Source: Rhodobacterales bacterium HKCCE4037
GTDB taxonomy: Bacteria > Pseudomonadota > Alphaproteobacteria > Rhodobacterales > Rhodobacteraceae
Assembly (NCBI GenBank): GCA_015689645.1
Contig: WVSM01000007.1
Location: 62,001-126,000 of the forward strand
Direction: 5' to 3'
Length of the DNA stretch: 64,000 bases
In this document: positions 26,369 through 34,649 of the stretch, piece after piece
How the letters are laid out: every line of letters begins with the position of its first letter
Numbering within the stretch: position 1 is the first letter of the stretch
Translations under genes and position numbers: made by a program
Notes under the pieces: generated by a model
What the model was told of the DNA's origin: nothing
What the model saw: the letters and a program-made list of their open reading frames with translations, nothing else
The model's database searches: none

Positions 26369-27400
26369 ATGAAAATGCCCCCCAAGAGCGCAACAATCCA
26401 GGACGTGGCCCAGGCGGCGAAGGTGTCGACCGCGACGGTCAGCCGCGCCCTGTCGAACCCCGGGCTGTTGTCGGACACGACCCGTGAACAGGTGCTGGAG
26501 GCGATCCGGACCACCGGCTACCGCGTCAACCACGCGGCGCGGAACCTGCGCATGCAGCGGGCGGGCGCGATCCTGATCCTTGTGCCCAATCTCGGCAAGC
26601 CGTTCTACTCGGCGATCCTGCGCGGCATCAGTCAGGGCTTCGCGGGCAGCGATTATTCGGTGCTGATCACCGACACGGAAAACTCGCCCATGGCCGAGGG
26701 GGAGTTGGTGGGCAATTTCACTCAAGGGCGCGTCGATGGGGTGATTTCGCTGGACGGGTCGCTGACCGCCGAGACGCTCGACCAATGCCGGGCGCAGGGC
26801 CTCGACAAGCGGATCGTCTTCGCCTGCGAATGGGTCGATGGCTATGCCTTCCCTTCCATCCAGTCCGACAACCGCGACGGCGCGCGGCAGGCGATCCGCC
26901 ATCTTGCCGACCTCGGCCACCGCAAGATCGCCCATATCACCGGCCCCATCGGCAATGTCCTGACCGCCGCGCGGCGCGACGGCGCGGTGGAGGAGCGGGA
27001 GCGCCTGGGCCTGCCCGCCTTGAAGGAATGGATCATCCGCGGCGATTTCTCGCTGGAATGCGGGCACGAGGCCGCCGACCGCATCCTCGCCATGGAAGAC
27101 CGCCCCACTGCCGTCTTCTGTTCCGCCGACATGGTCGCCTTTGGCCTGATCGCCCGGCTGGCGTCCCACGGCGTGCGCGTGCCCGAGGATATCTCGGTCG
27201 TGGGGTTCGATGATATCGACATGGCCGAAAGCTACGTGCCGGCGCTCACCACCATCCGGCAGGACCGCGACCGCCTGGGCCGCACCGCGGCCGAGCAGCT
27301 TTTGTCGCGCCTGAACGGCACAGCCCCGCCCGGCCCGCCGGAGGAGGAGCTTCTGCCGGTCGAACTGGTGGTCCGCGGATCGACGGCCCCGCCCGGTTAA
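26369..27400 (+). CDS. LacI-family transcriptional repressor of the sugar operon
   Basis: 343 residues. N-terminal HTH (ATIQDVAQAAKVSTATVSRA, about 8-27) and hinge helix (RNLRMQR), then a periplasmic-binding-protein-like sensor (GAILILVPNLGKPFYSAIL, VVGFDDIDMAESYVPALTTI). It diverges from the ten-gene sugar operon and faces paired LacI-type operators, so it most likely represses that operon and itself until the sugar or an intermediate binds. Its TAA stop shares the TTAA palindrome with the stop of the converging SDR gene. Confidence 0.92.
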   Translation: MKMPPKSATIQDVAQAAKVSTATVSRALSNPGLLSDTTREQVLEAIRTTGYRVNHAARNLRMQRAGAILILVPNLGKPFYSAILRGISQGFAGSDYSVLITDTENSPMAEGELVGNFTQGRVDGVISLDGSLTAETLDQCRAQGLDKRIVFACEWVDGYAFPSIQSDNRDGARQAIRHLADLGHRKIAHITGPIGNVLTAARRDGAVEERERLGLPALKEWIIRGDFSLECGHEAADRILAMEDRPTAVFCSADMVAFGLIARLASHGVRVPEDISVVGFDDIDMAESYVPALTTIRQDRDRLGRTAAEQLLSRLNGTAPPGPPEEELLPVELVVRGSTAPPG

Positions 27401-28122
27401 CATGGCGGTGCCCCCGCAACCCATTGTTCGAGGTCGAGCGATACGCCCGTCATCGGCGCGGAGGCCTCCGACAGGAGCCACACCGCCTGCGCCGCGCATT
27501 CCTCCGCCGTCACGAAACGCCCCAGCGGTTGCGCGGCGGCTTGCGCGTCAAGCCACCCCGGCCCCTTTTCGGCGGCATGTAAAGCGGTCTCCGTCTCGGT
27601 CGCGACCCAACCGAGGTTGATCCCGTTTACCCGGATGCGATCCGCCACATGATGCTGCGCGGCGTTCTTCGTGAGCGTCTGCAACCCGCCCTTGGTGCCC
27701 GCATAGATCGCGAGGTCCGGCACGCCGCAATGGGCGTTCATCGACTGGATGTTGACGATGGCGCCCCCTGCCCCGCGCGCTTTCAAATGCCGGATCAACC
27801 CGGACATCAGGAAGAACGGCGCGCGCAGGTTCACTGCAACCAGCGTATCGAACCGGGCGACATCGGCATCCTCGAACGACGCGCGGGTGGTGAGGCCAGC
27901 GGCGTTCACCAGCCCATCGACGCGGCCCGCCTGTGCAATGGCCTCCGACAGGATCCGCTCAGGCGCATCCGGCTCGGACAGATCCGCGACGATCCCGCCG
28001 CAGGGGTCGCGGTCGGTGGGAATGACCTCCGCACCCTGGGCCAACGCGCCCTTCGCAATTGCCGCCCCGATGCCGCGCGCGGCACCGGTCACGACGATCA
28101 CCTTGCCGGTCAGGTCGCTCAT
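27397..28122 (-). CDS. Short-chain dehydrogenase/reductase
   Basis: 241 residues. Classical SDR: VTGAARGIG cofactor loop (about 11-19), LVNAAG, catalytic Ser/Tyr/Lys in IQSMNAHCGVPDLAIYAGTK, and NGINLGWVATET. Coupled by a 4-bp overlap to the desaturase-family gene upstream, so it probably acts on the product of that enzyme. Substrate unknown. It converges with the LacI gene, the two stop codons overlapping in TTAA. Confidence 0.88.
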   Translation of the reverse strand: MSDLTGKVIVVTGAARGIGAAIAKGALAQGAEVIPTDRDPCGGIVADLSEPDAPERILSEAIAQAGRVDGLVNAAGLTTRASFEDADVARFDTLVAVNLRAPFFLMSGLIRHLKARGAGGAIVNIQSMNAHCGVPDLAIYAGTKGGLQTLTKNAAQHHVADRIRVNGINLGWVATETETALHAAEKGPGWLDAQAAAQPLGRFVTAEECAAQAVWLLSEASAPMTGVSLDLEQWVAGAPPC

Positions 28123-29213
28123 TCCGCCGCCGGAACCGCGTCCGCCCCGTGGAATTCCTCGCGATAGGGCCGCGCCGTCGGGGGCAACTCCCGCCGCAAG
28201 TAATAACCCGGCTCGTGCCGCATCCGCCTGAGCGCGCCGATCATCTCGGCATAGGCGTGGTACATCGACGGGTTCGGCGCGGGCAGGTCGTGCTTGATCG
28301 CCTCATGCAGGCGCGGCAGCGCGTGGTAGGGGATCACCGGGAACATGTGATGTTCGACGTGGTAATTCATGTTCCAGTAGATCCAGCGGCTGACCGGGTT
28401 CATCAGAACGGTGCGCGAGTTCAGCCGGTGATCCAGCACGTCCTCGGCCAGTCCGCCATGCTGCAACAGGCCGGTCAGCACCATGTGCCATGTCCCGTAA
28501 ATCCGTGGCCCGCCGATCAGCATCAGCGGCAGAAGCGACCATGTGACCAGTGCCAGCGCGATTGCCGCCAGATGCACCGCCACGAACAGTCGCGCCCAGA
28601 AGATGGCCTTGGGGATCTGGCTTTCGGGGATGTAGCCGCGCTCGGCCTCGTCGGGGCCGTGAATGGCCTGCCGCACAAGGATGCCGAAATGCTGGAACAC
28701 GTCCGGGATGCCGATGAAATGCAGTGCCTTGCGGGCGATGTCGGGCGGGCGCATCACCGCGATTTCCGGGTCGCGCCCGACGATGATCGTATCGGCATGG
28801 TGGCGCATGTGGCTCCACCGCCAGGCCACCGGATTGCGCATCACCATGAAGCTGGCGAGGTTGTAGACCCAGCGGTTCTTCCATTGCGTCAGGAACGCCG
28901 TGCCGTGCCCGCATTCGTGCCAGCGCGAGTCGCAGGCCGAGCCGTAGAGCACCCCGTAGACGAGGAAGAACGGCACCGTCCACCATGTGCCCCATGTCAG
29001 AACGCCACCGACGCCGGTGACGATCAACAGACCGATCCAGATCAGGGTATCGCGGGTCGCGGGCCCGTCACTGCGCTGCATCAGCTCTTTCATCTGCGCG
29101 CGCGGGAGGTCCGAGTGATACCATTTGGCCGAGACTAGGCCCAGTTCCTGGGCCCGCGCGGCCTCCGGCCCGGTCAACGAATAGTCGCGTTTTTCGTAGG
29201 TGTCTTTCGGCAT
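28119..29213 (-). CDS. Fatty-acid desaturase-family membrane di-iron protein
   Basis: 364 residues with four or more hydrophobic helices and the three histidine boxes of membrane di-iron desaturases/hydroxylases: HECGHGT, HMRHHAD and NYHVEHH. These bind two irons on the cytoplasmic side and insert or remove hydrogens using O2. Good ribosome site (GAGGAGAGG) before the ATG. The gene is coupled to an SDR and flanked by two LacI regulators rather than lipid genes, so a small hydroxylated substrate is possible instead of an acyl chain (inference). No ferredoxin or reductase is adjacent. Confidence 0.85.
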   Translation of the reverse strand: MPKDTYEKRDYSLTGPEAARAQELGLVSAKWYHSDLPRAQMKELMQRSDGPATRDTLIWIGLLIVTGVGGVLTWGTWWTVPFFLVYGVLYGSACDSRWHECGHGTAFLTQWKNRWVYNLASFMVMRNPVAWRWSHMRHHADTIIVGRDPEIAVMRPPDIARKALHFIGIPDVFQHFGILVRQAIHGPDEAERGYIPESQIPKAIFWARLFVAVHLAAIALALVTWSLLPLMLIGGPRIYGTWHMVLTGLLQHGGLAEDVLDHRLNSRTVLMNPVSRWIYWNMNYHVEHHMFPVIPYHALPRLHEAIKHDLPAPNPSMYHAYAEMIGALRRMRHEPGYYLRRELPPTARPYREEFHGADAVPAAE

Positions 29214-29332
29214 GGCGTCCTCTCCTCACGCCAAGCCTGAGCGGCGCGCGCGGGCCAAGTCAATCGAGCGGCGGGGGCTTTCGGGGCAATCCGCGCTTGC
29301 ATGGAAAAATCACATCATTTTACATCATCGCC

Positions 29333-30334
29333 ATGCGCCCCACCCTCAAGGATCTTGCCGAGGCGGCCGATGTCTCAACCGCCACCGCCGACCGGGCGCT
29401 GAACAACCGCGCCGGCGTCTCGCCGCGCACCCGCGCCCTTGTTCTGCAGGCGGCGCTGCGCATCGGCTACCTGCCGGAAAAGTCGGTTCCCAAGCCCGTG
29501 CATCTCGTCGTGCTGCTCCCCAAGGGGACCAATGCCTTCGTCGCGGAATTGCGCCGCCACATCGAAGCCCTTTCGCAGTCCGACCCGACGCTCAGTGTGG
29601 CATTCCCCGACCTGTCAGACCCGGCGCCGGAGGCGATGGCCCGCGCGCTCGACCGCGCCGCAGCTGCCGATGGTGTGGCGCTCCTGGCGCAGAGCCATCC
29701 CGCTGTGCATGACGCGATTGATCGCCTGGCACGCTCCGGCACGCCGGTCGTGACGCTCGCGAGCGACCTGCCCGAGAGCAGCCGCCTCGCCTATGTCGGG
29801 ATCGACGACCGCCGCGCGGGGCGGCTGGCTGGGCAAGTGATCCTGCGGTTCCTCGGACCATCGGCCAAGGGCAAGATCGCCCTGTTCTCGGGGTCGCAGA
29901 GCTATCGCGGCCACCACGACCGCGAGATGGGATTGCGCCAGATCGTCGCCGAGAGTGCCCCGAACCTGACCGTGCTGGGGCGGCTTGAAAGCGGCGAGAA
30001 CCGCAACCAGGCGCAGGCGCTCACGGAAGAGCTTCTGGCCACCCATCCCGACCTCGTGGCGGTCTACAACGCGGGCGGCGGCACACGTGGGATCGCCCGC
30101 GCCCTTCAGGCATCGGGTCGGGCGCGTGATATCGTGTTCGTCGCCCATGACCTGACCGAGCCGAACCGCGCCCACCTGATCGACGGCACGCTCGACGCGG
30201 TCATCGACCAATCCGCGCGGGACGAAGCGCAGGAGGCGCTGGCGATCCTGACGGCCGCCGCACGGGGCGAACATCACGACCCTGCACCCCCCCAGCATTC
30301 CCTGCTGTTCCTGCGGGAGAACCTGCCGCCTTGA
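29333..30334 (+). CDS. LacI-family transcriptional regulator
   Basis: 333 residues. HTH RPTLKDLAEAADVSTATADR near residues 2-21, where the usual VSRAL reads ADRAL, a variant in the recognition helix. The sensor domain is type I (SVPKPVHLVVLLPKG, YVGIDDRRAGRLAG). ATG 29333 is preferred over an upstream TTG at 29297, which would cover a 10-bp spaced direct repeat ACATCAT at 29312 and 29322. It diverges from the desaturase-SDR operon, which it probably controls. Its stop region overlaps an FNR-like box for the next gene. Confidence 0.86.
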   Translation: MRPTLKDLAEAADVSTATADRALNNRAGVSPRTRALVLQAALRIGYLPEKSVPKPVHLVVLLPKGTNAFVAELRRHIEALSQSDPTLSVAFPDLSDPAPEAMARALDRAAAADGVALLAQSHPAVHDAIDRLARSGTPVVTLASDLPESSRLAYVGIDDRRAGRLAGQVILRFLGPSAKGKIALFSGSQSYRGHHDREMGLRQIVAESAPNLTVLGRLESGENRNQAQALTEELLATHPDLVAVYNAGGGTRGIARALQASGRARDIVFVAHDLTEPNRAHLIDGTLDAVIDQSARDEAQEALAILTAAARGEHHDPAPPQHSLLFLRENLPP

Positions 30335-30364
30335 TCCGCGTCACCGCGCCTTGACCCAGATCAA
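30331..30364. promoter_or_regulatory. Two FNR/FnrL-like boxes upstream of the DUF6455 gene
   Basis: TTGAC-CCAG-ATCAA at 30351-30364 is a near-perfect FNR-type dyad, and TTGAT-CCGC-GTCAC at 30331-30344 is a weaker copy exactly 20 bp upstream, overlapping the lacI stop. FnrL activates genes at low oxygen in Rhodobacteraceae; activation here is inferred. Confidence 0.6.
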
Positions 30365-30425
30365 TGTGCGCGTGCGGCGGGCCCGATAACTTGGGCCTGC
30401 ATGGATCAATCCCGAGGGCACCCGC

Positions 30426-30650
30426 ATGTTTTTCGAGAAACTCGACCGCAGCGCCGACCTGGTGAAAGGCATGGCCGACCGCACCGGCACCGACCTGTCG
30501 AACCCGCAGACAGCCCAACAGTTCAAGCGGATGGTCCTGGCTTGCACCGGTTGCGTCGGACATGACGCCTGCGCGCATCTTCAGGCCGAGAACGACACGC
30601 TCGACGCCGCCCCGGTCTACTGCCGCAACGCCGAGCATTTCCGCACCTGA
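30426..30650 (+). CDS. DUF6455 family small cysteine-rich protein
   Basis: 74 residues. Four cysteines are arranged CTGCVGHDAC...YC near residues 40-66, a pattern of the DUF6455 family common in Rhodobacteraceae; the function is unknown. The cysteine spacing suggests metal or Fe-S binding, or redox sensing. Two FNR-like boxes 60-95 bp upstream suggest oxygen-dependent expression. It is monocistronic: the next gene converges from the other strand. Confidence 0.8.
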   Translation: MFFEKLDRSADLVKGMADRTGTDLSNPQTAQQFKRMVLACTGCVGHDACAHLQAENDTLDAAPVYCRNAEHFRT

Positions 30651-30702
30651 TCCGCCTTGGGGGTTGTGGACCGGCAAGGGCACGCCGCCAGTCCATGACG
30701 GC

Positions 30703-31656
30703 CTAGACGCGCAGCCCGCAGCTTTCAAACGCCGCGCGCGTCGCCTCTTTCTCCGCATCGGTCAGGTCCAGCATCGGCGCGCGCACGCCGCCGCCGACCT
30801 GCCCCAGCAACTCCTGCCAGTATTTCCCATGGGCCTGCGGCTTGTCCGCCGGTTTCGTCCGCTTGATCGCCTCGCGCACCGGGTCGAGGCTGTCGCGCAC
30901 CGCGCGCGCCTCGTCGAACCGCCCCTCGAACGCCAGCCGCGTATATTCATTCATCCGCTGATCGACTTTCGACTGAAGCTGATACGGTGGCGAGGAACAG
31001 AGGTAGAGCGTCCAGCCCAACTCCTCGATGTTGTCGAGCCATTCCGCCTCGGACGCTGTGGAGACGTGGATCCTGTCGCCCGCCAGCCGGGTCAGTTCCA
31101 CGTACATCGGGCGGGGCACGGAATACTTGATCGCCACGATATTCGGCAGCTCCGCGATCCGCGCGCAAAGCTCCGGGCTCATCAGGTAGCCGCTGTCCGG
31201 ATGGCTCCACATCGCGATGCCGATGTCCACGCGCTCGCACAGCGCCTTATAATACTGGTAGAGGATCTCGTCGGGATGGCTGACGAAATGCAGAACCGGG
31301 GCGTGAACGACGATGTAATCGGCCCCGCAATCCTGCGCATGCTGCGCCAGTTCGACCACCACGTCGAAATTCTGGTCGCTGGCCGAGAAGATCGTGCCCG
31401 CCGCGCCGTTGCATTCGTCGACCGCGACCTCGATGTTGCGCTTCCGCTCCTCAAGCGACATGGCGAAGAACTCGCCCTGCTTGCCCGCGATGAACAGGCC
31501 CGCGATGCCGAGGTCGTCGACCCAGTGCCGGATGTTGGCGCGGAACCCTTCCTCGTTGAAGGCGCCGTCCGGATGCCATGGGTTCAGGCAGGCAGCCCAG
31601 ATCCCGCGCATGTGTTCCTTCGCGTGTTCCTTCGCGTCGAGGCGGCTGTATTTCAT
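30703..31656 (-). CDS. Dihydrodipicolinate synthase (DapA) family lyase of the aromatic island
   Basis: 317 residues. Schiff-base lysine in IVAIKYSVP (Lys177) and pyruvate loop GKQGEFF (58-64). The DapA tyrosine motif is replaced by MWSHPDSG, so it is not a lysine-biosynthesis enzyme. Hydratase-aldolases that split ring-cleavage products of aromatic compounds belong to this superfamily, a role that would suit the setting (inference). ATG 31656 has AAGGA 7 nt upstream and overlaps the stop of the molybdenum hydroxylase gene by 4 bp. Confidence 0.83.
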   Translation of the reverse strand: MKYSRLDAKEHAKEHMRGIWAACLNPWHPDGAFNEEGFRANIRHWVDDLGIAGLFIAGKQGEFFAMSLEERKRNIEVAVDECNGAAGTIFSASDQNFDVVVELAQHAQDCGADYIVVHAPVLHFVSHPDEILYQYYKALCERVDIGIAMWSHPDSGYLMSPELCARIAELPNIVAIKYSVPRPMYVELTRLAGDRIHVSTASEAEWLDNIEELGWTLYLCSSPPYQLQSKVDQRMNEYTRLAFEGRFDEARAVRDSLDPVREAIKRTKPADKPQAHGKYWQELLGQVGGGVRAPMLDLTDAEKEATRAAFESCGLRV

Positions 31657-33746
31657 GGTTTTTCCTTCTCTGCGGCTTGCAGGGCCGTCCATATTTTCGA
31701 GGGCGTCAGCGGCATGTCGAGGTGGTCAATGCCCACAGGCGCCAAGGCATCCATGACCGCGTTCAGGATCGCGGCGGGCGCGCCGATCGTCCCGGCCTCG
31801 CCCACGCCTTTCACCCCGAGTGCATTCATGGCCGTGGGCGTCTCGGTTTTGTAGAGGGCAAGCGAAGGCAAGTCGGTGGCCCGCGGCAACGCGTAATCCA
31901 TCAGCGATCCGGTCAGCAATTGCCCGTCGCCATAGACCACCTGTTCCATCAACGCCTCGCCGAAGCCCTGGGCAAAGCCGCCACGGATCTGCCCCTCGAC
32001 GAAGGCCGGGTTCACCATGCGCCCCGCATCGTCGAGGCAGGTCACATGGGACAGCGTCGGAACCCCGGTCTCCCGGTCGATCTGCACCGCCACGACGTAG
32101 ACGCCGAAGCCCCATGCTTGCCCCTCGTTCTCGTAGCGCACCGCCTCGGTGATCGGCAGCGCGTCGCCGCGCAATTGGCGCGCCCTCACCCGCTCCGCCG
32201 CGGAAAAGACCGCGCTTCCGCCGATGGCCGTCCCGCGCGAAGCCAGCGCGCCGATCCCATCGGGGCAAGTGGCAGTGTCGCCATGGGTCACGTCGATCAG
32301 GTCCAGCGGAATATCGAACACCTCGGCCGCGATCTGCGCGTAGGCGGTCTCGCGCGCCTGCCCCTGGCTGGACGATCCGCTGGCGATGTCCACGCGCCCG
32401 TTCGCGCCAAGCGTCACCCGGGCACTCTCGAAGCCATCGCCCGACGGTTCGAGGTAGAGGGCCACGCCGACACCGGACAATAGCCCGTCCGCCCGCGCCG
32501 CGTCGCGCTGTTCCAGAAGATCGACGTAGCCCGACAGTTTCGACGCCTGGAACAGCGCCGCCGGGTAATCGCCGGTATCGAGCAGCGCGCCTGTCGGGCT
32601 GCGCACCGGCAAGGCACCGGACGGATGGCTGTTGAGAACACGCAGTTCCATCTCGCAGCGTCCCAGCGCATCGGCGGCCCTGGCCACCAGACGCTCCATC
32701 AGGCAGGCGGCCTCCGGGCGACCGGCCCCGCGGTAGATGCCCATCGGGGCCTCCGCGATGGGCACTCCGCGGGTCTCGATGTCCACGGTGTCGATCTGGT
32801 AGGGCCCCGGCAGGATGCGCGCCGCGTTCCATGGCGGGATCAGCGCGGAATTGGGCAACCATGCGCCCGTGGGCGCCTCGATCCGCGCCTCCAACGCAAG
32901 AAACCGCCCATCCGCCGCAACAGCCAGCCGTCCCCGGGTCAGCAGCCCGCGGCCCTGGGTTGCGGCCAGCATGTCCTCGCTGCGCGTGGCGATCCAGCGG
33001 ACCGACCGACGATGGTGCTGCGCGGCCCAGACCGCGAAGACCTCTTCCGGGTAGACCGAGCCTTTCATGCCGAAGGCTCCGCCCACGTCCGGCGCAATTA
33101 CCCGCAGGTGCGCCGAGTCGATCCCCAGGATGCCGGCGAAGGCGTCGCGCGCGCGGTGCGGTGTCTGTGTCGACAGCCAGATCGTCAGCCCGTCCTCCGC
33201 CCATTCCACCGCGATGCCCCGCGTCTCCATCGGCGCGGGGAACAGGCGCGGGTGGCGGATCGTGGCCTCGATGACATGGTCGGCCTTGGCAAAAGCCGCG
33301 TCGGGATCGCCCGTGCGCCACGATTTCTCCGCGATTGGTGCGGGGTCGTCAGGGGCCACCACGTCTTCGACGTCCAGTCCGATCGCTTCCAGCCCATCGA
33401 GCGCAGCCGCCTGCGTTTCAGCCAGAACCGCAGCCAGCGGTTGACCAAGCGCCCCGATCCGTTCTTGTGCAAGAATGGGGAACTCAGGTGCATCCCGAAG
33501 GGGCAACACTTCCTTCACGTCGAGCGCCTTGATCTGGGAAATATCCTCCGCCCGGTGCACGGCCCGCACGCCGGGCTGCTTCAGAGCCTCATCAAACTCA
33601 AGCGAGCGCATCACGCCGGAGACCACCGGCGCCCGCAGGAACGCGATGTGCAAGGGATCACGCAACGCAACGTCCGCCACGAAACACCCCTGCCCTTTCA
33701 GCCGGGTCGCGGCGCGGCGGTCGACCGGGCTTGCCCCGATCTGCAT
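31653..33746 (-). CDS. Xanthine dehydrogenase/aldehyde oxidase-family molybdenum hydroxylase, large subunit only
   Basis: 697 residues from ATG 33746 (GAGGG 5 nt upstream); ATG 33764 is an alternative. Domains: aldehyde oxidase a/b hammerhead (about 10-120) and molybdopterin-binding region (about 135-690). Visible motifs are GGAFGMKGS, IYRGAGRPEAA (form II CoxL-like) and, near the C-terminus, KGVGEAGTIGAP with the catalytic glutamate. Such subunits hydroxylate heteroaromatic rings or aldehydes using water. They normally need a 2Fe-2S subunit and an FAD subunit, and neither is present in the window. Coupled to the DapA-family gene. Confidence 0.87.
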   Translation of the reverse strand: MQIGASPVDRRAATRLKGQGCFVADVALRDPLHIAFLRAPVVSGVMRSLEFDEALKQPGVRAVHRAEDISQIKALDVKEVLPLRDAPEFPILAQERIGALGQPLAAVLAETQAAALDGLEAIGLDVEDVVAPDDPAPIAEKSWRTGDPDAAFAKADHVIEATIRHPRLFPAPMETRGIAVEWAEDGLTIWLSTQTPHRARDAFAGILGIDSAHLRVIAPDVGGAFGMKGSVYPEEVFAVWAAQHHRRSVRWIATRSEDMLAATQGRGLLTRGRLAVAADGRFLALEARIEAPTGAWLPNSALIPPWNAARILPGPYQIDTVDIETRGVPIAEAPMGIYRGAGRPEAACLMERLVARAADALGRCEMELRVLNSHPSGALPVRSPTGALLDTGDYPAALFQASKLSGYVDLLEQRDAARADGLLSGVGVALYLEPSGDGFESARVTLGANGRVDIASGSSSQGQARETAYAQIAAEVFDIPLDLIDVTHGDTATCPDGIGALASRGTAIGGSAVFSAAERVRARQLRGDALPITEAVRYENEGQAWGFGVYVVAVQIDRETGVPTLSHVTCLDDAGRMVNPAFVEGQIRGGFAQGFGEALMEQVVYGDGQLLTGSLMDYALPRATDLPSLALYKTETPTAMNALGVKGVGEAGTIGAPAAILNAVMDALAPVGIDHLDMPLTPSKIWTALQAAEKEKP

Positions 33747-33817
33747 TTTTCCCTCGTCAGACATACCGGCTTTGTCCCACGCGTCCGCCCCTCCCGGAAG
33801 CTGCACTTGCGTCGCCT

Positions 33818-33838
33818 GATATCCGTATTGTGGATACC
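33818..33838. promoter_or_regulatory. LysR-type box between molybdenum hydroxylase and aspartate dehydrogenase-like genes
   Basis: Dyad TATCC-N7-GGATA containing T-N11-A. A site matching at 17 of 21 positions, in opposite orientation, lies at 39167-39187 upstream of the 3-hydroxyanthranilate dioxygenase gene. It sits 49 bp before the plus-strand gene start. Probably bound by the LysR protein encoded at 34650. Confidence 0.65.
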
Positions 33839-33886
33839 CGGAAGATTTGATGTAAAGAAAACAGCATAGCCGCAAAAGGATAGACC

Positions 33887-34648
33887 ATGCGACTCGGCAT
33901 TATCGGAAAAGGCGCCATTGCGGGCTACGTGACCGCAGCGATCGCAAAACAGCCCGGCGTGACCCTGGCTGGCCGGGTCCTGCGCCAGGCGGATGGGGAT
34001 GCCGTGGCCGACGTCGCCGATCTTCCGCCTGTCGACCTGCTGATCGACTGCGCGGGCCATGCCGGGTTGGCGCAGCACGGGGCGACGGCGCTGGCGCTCG
34101 GGGTCGACGTTCTGACCCTGTCGCTCGGCGCGCTGGCAGATGAGGATCTGGAACACGCCCTGGCACGGGCCGCCCGAGACGGCGGGGCACAACTGCACCT
34201 CGCCTCCGGTGCCATCGGCGCGCTCGATGCGTTGCGGGCCGGGGCCGTGGGCGGGCTTTCGAATGTCACCTACACCGGCCGCAAGCCCCCGGCAGGCTGG
34301 CGCGGATCACCGGCGGAAACGGCCCTTGACCTCGACGGCTTGACCGATGCCGCCGTTCATTTCACAGGCACCGCCCGCGCCGCCGCCCTGGCCTATCCGA
34401 AGAACGCCAATGTCGCCGCCGCCGTGGCGCTGGCGGGCGCGGGCTTCGATGACACGCAGGTCGCGCTGATCGCCGACCCCGCCGCCAGCGGCAACACCCA
34501 CGAGATCATCGCCGAGGGCGCGTTCGGCAGCCTGTCCTTCCGCCTCACCGGCAACAGCCTGCCCGACAATCCACGCTCCTCCGCCCTTGCCGCCATGTCT
34601 GCCGTCGCGGCGATCCGTCAGGCTTCCGCGCCGATCCGGTTCGCCTGA
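33887..34648 (+). CDS. Aspartate dehydrogenase (NadX)-like oxidoreductase
   Basis: 253 residues. Rossmann start RLGIIGKGAIAGYV and the family-specific AYPKNANVAAAVALAGAGFD plus VALIADP segments of L-aspartate dehydrogenases. These interconvert L-aspartate and iminoaspartate/oxaloacetate with NAD(P)H and can feed quinolinate synthesis. Placed with a 3-hydroxyanthranilate dioxygenase and ring-attacking oxygenases, it may instead act on an amino acid released by the pathway (inference). Preceded by AAAGGA; the LysR gene begins one base after its stop. Confidence 0.8.
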   Translation: MRLGIIGKGAIAGYVTAAIAKQPGVTLAGRVLRQADGDAVADVADLPPVDLLIDCAGHAGLAQHGATALALGVDVLTLSLGALADEDLEHALARAARDGGAQLHLASGAIGALDALRAGAVGGLSNVTYTGRKPPAGWRGSPAETALDLDGLTDAAVHFTGTARAAALAYPKNANVAAAVALAGAGFDDTQVALIADPAASGNTHEIIAEGAFGSLSFRLTGNSLPDNPRSSALAAMSAVAAIRQASAPIRFA

Positions 34649-34649
34649 G

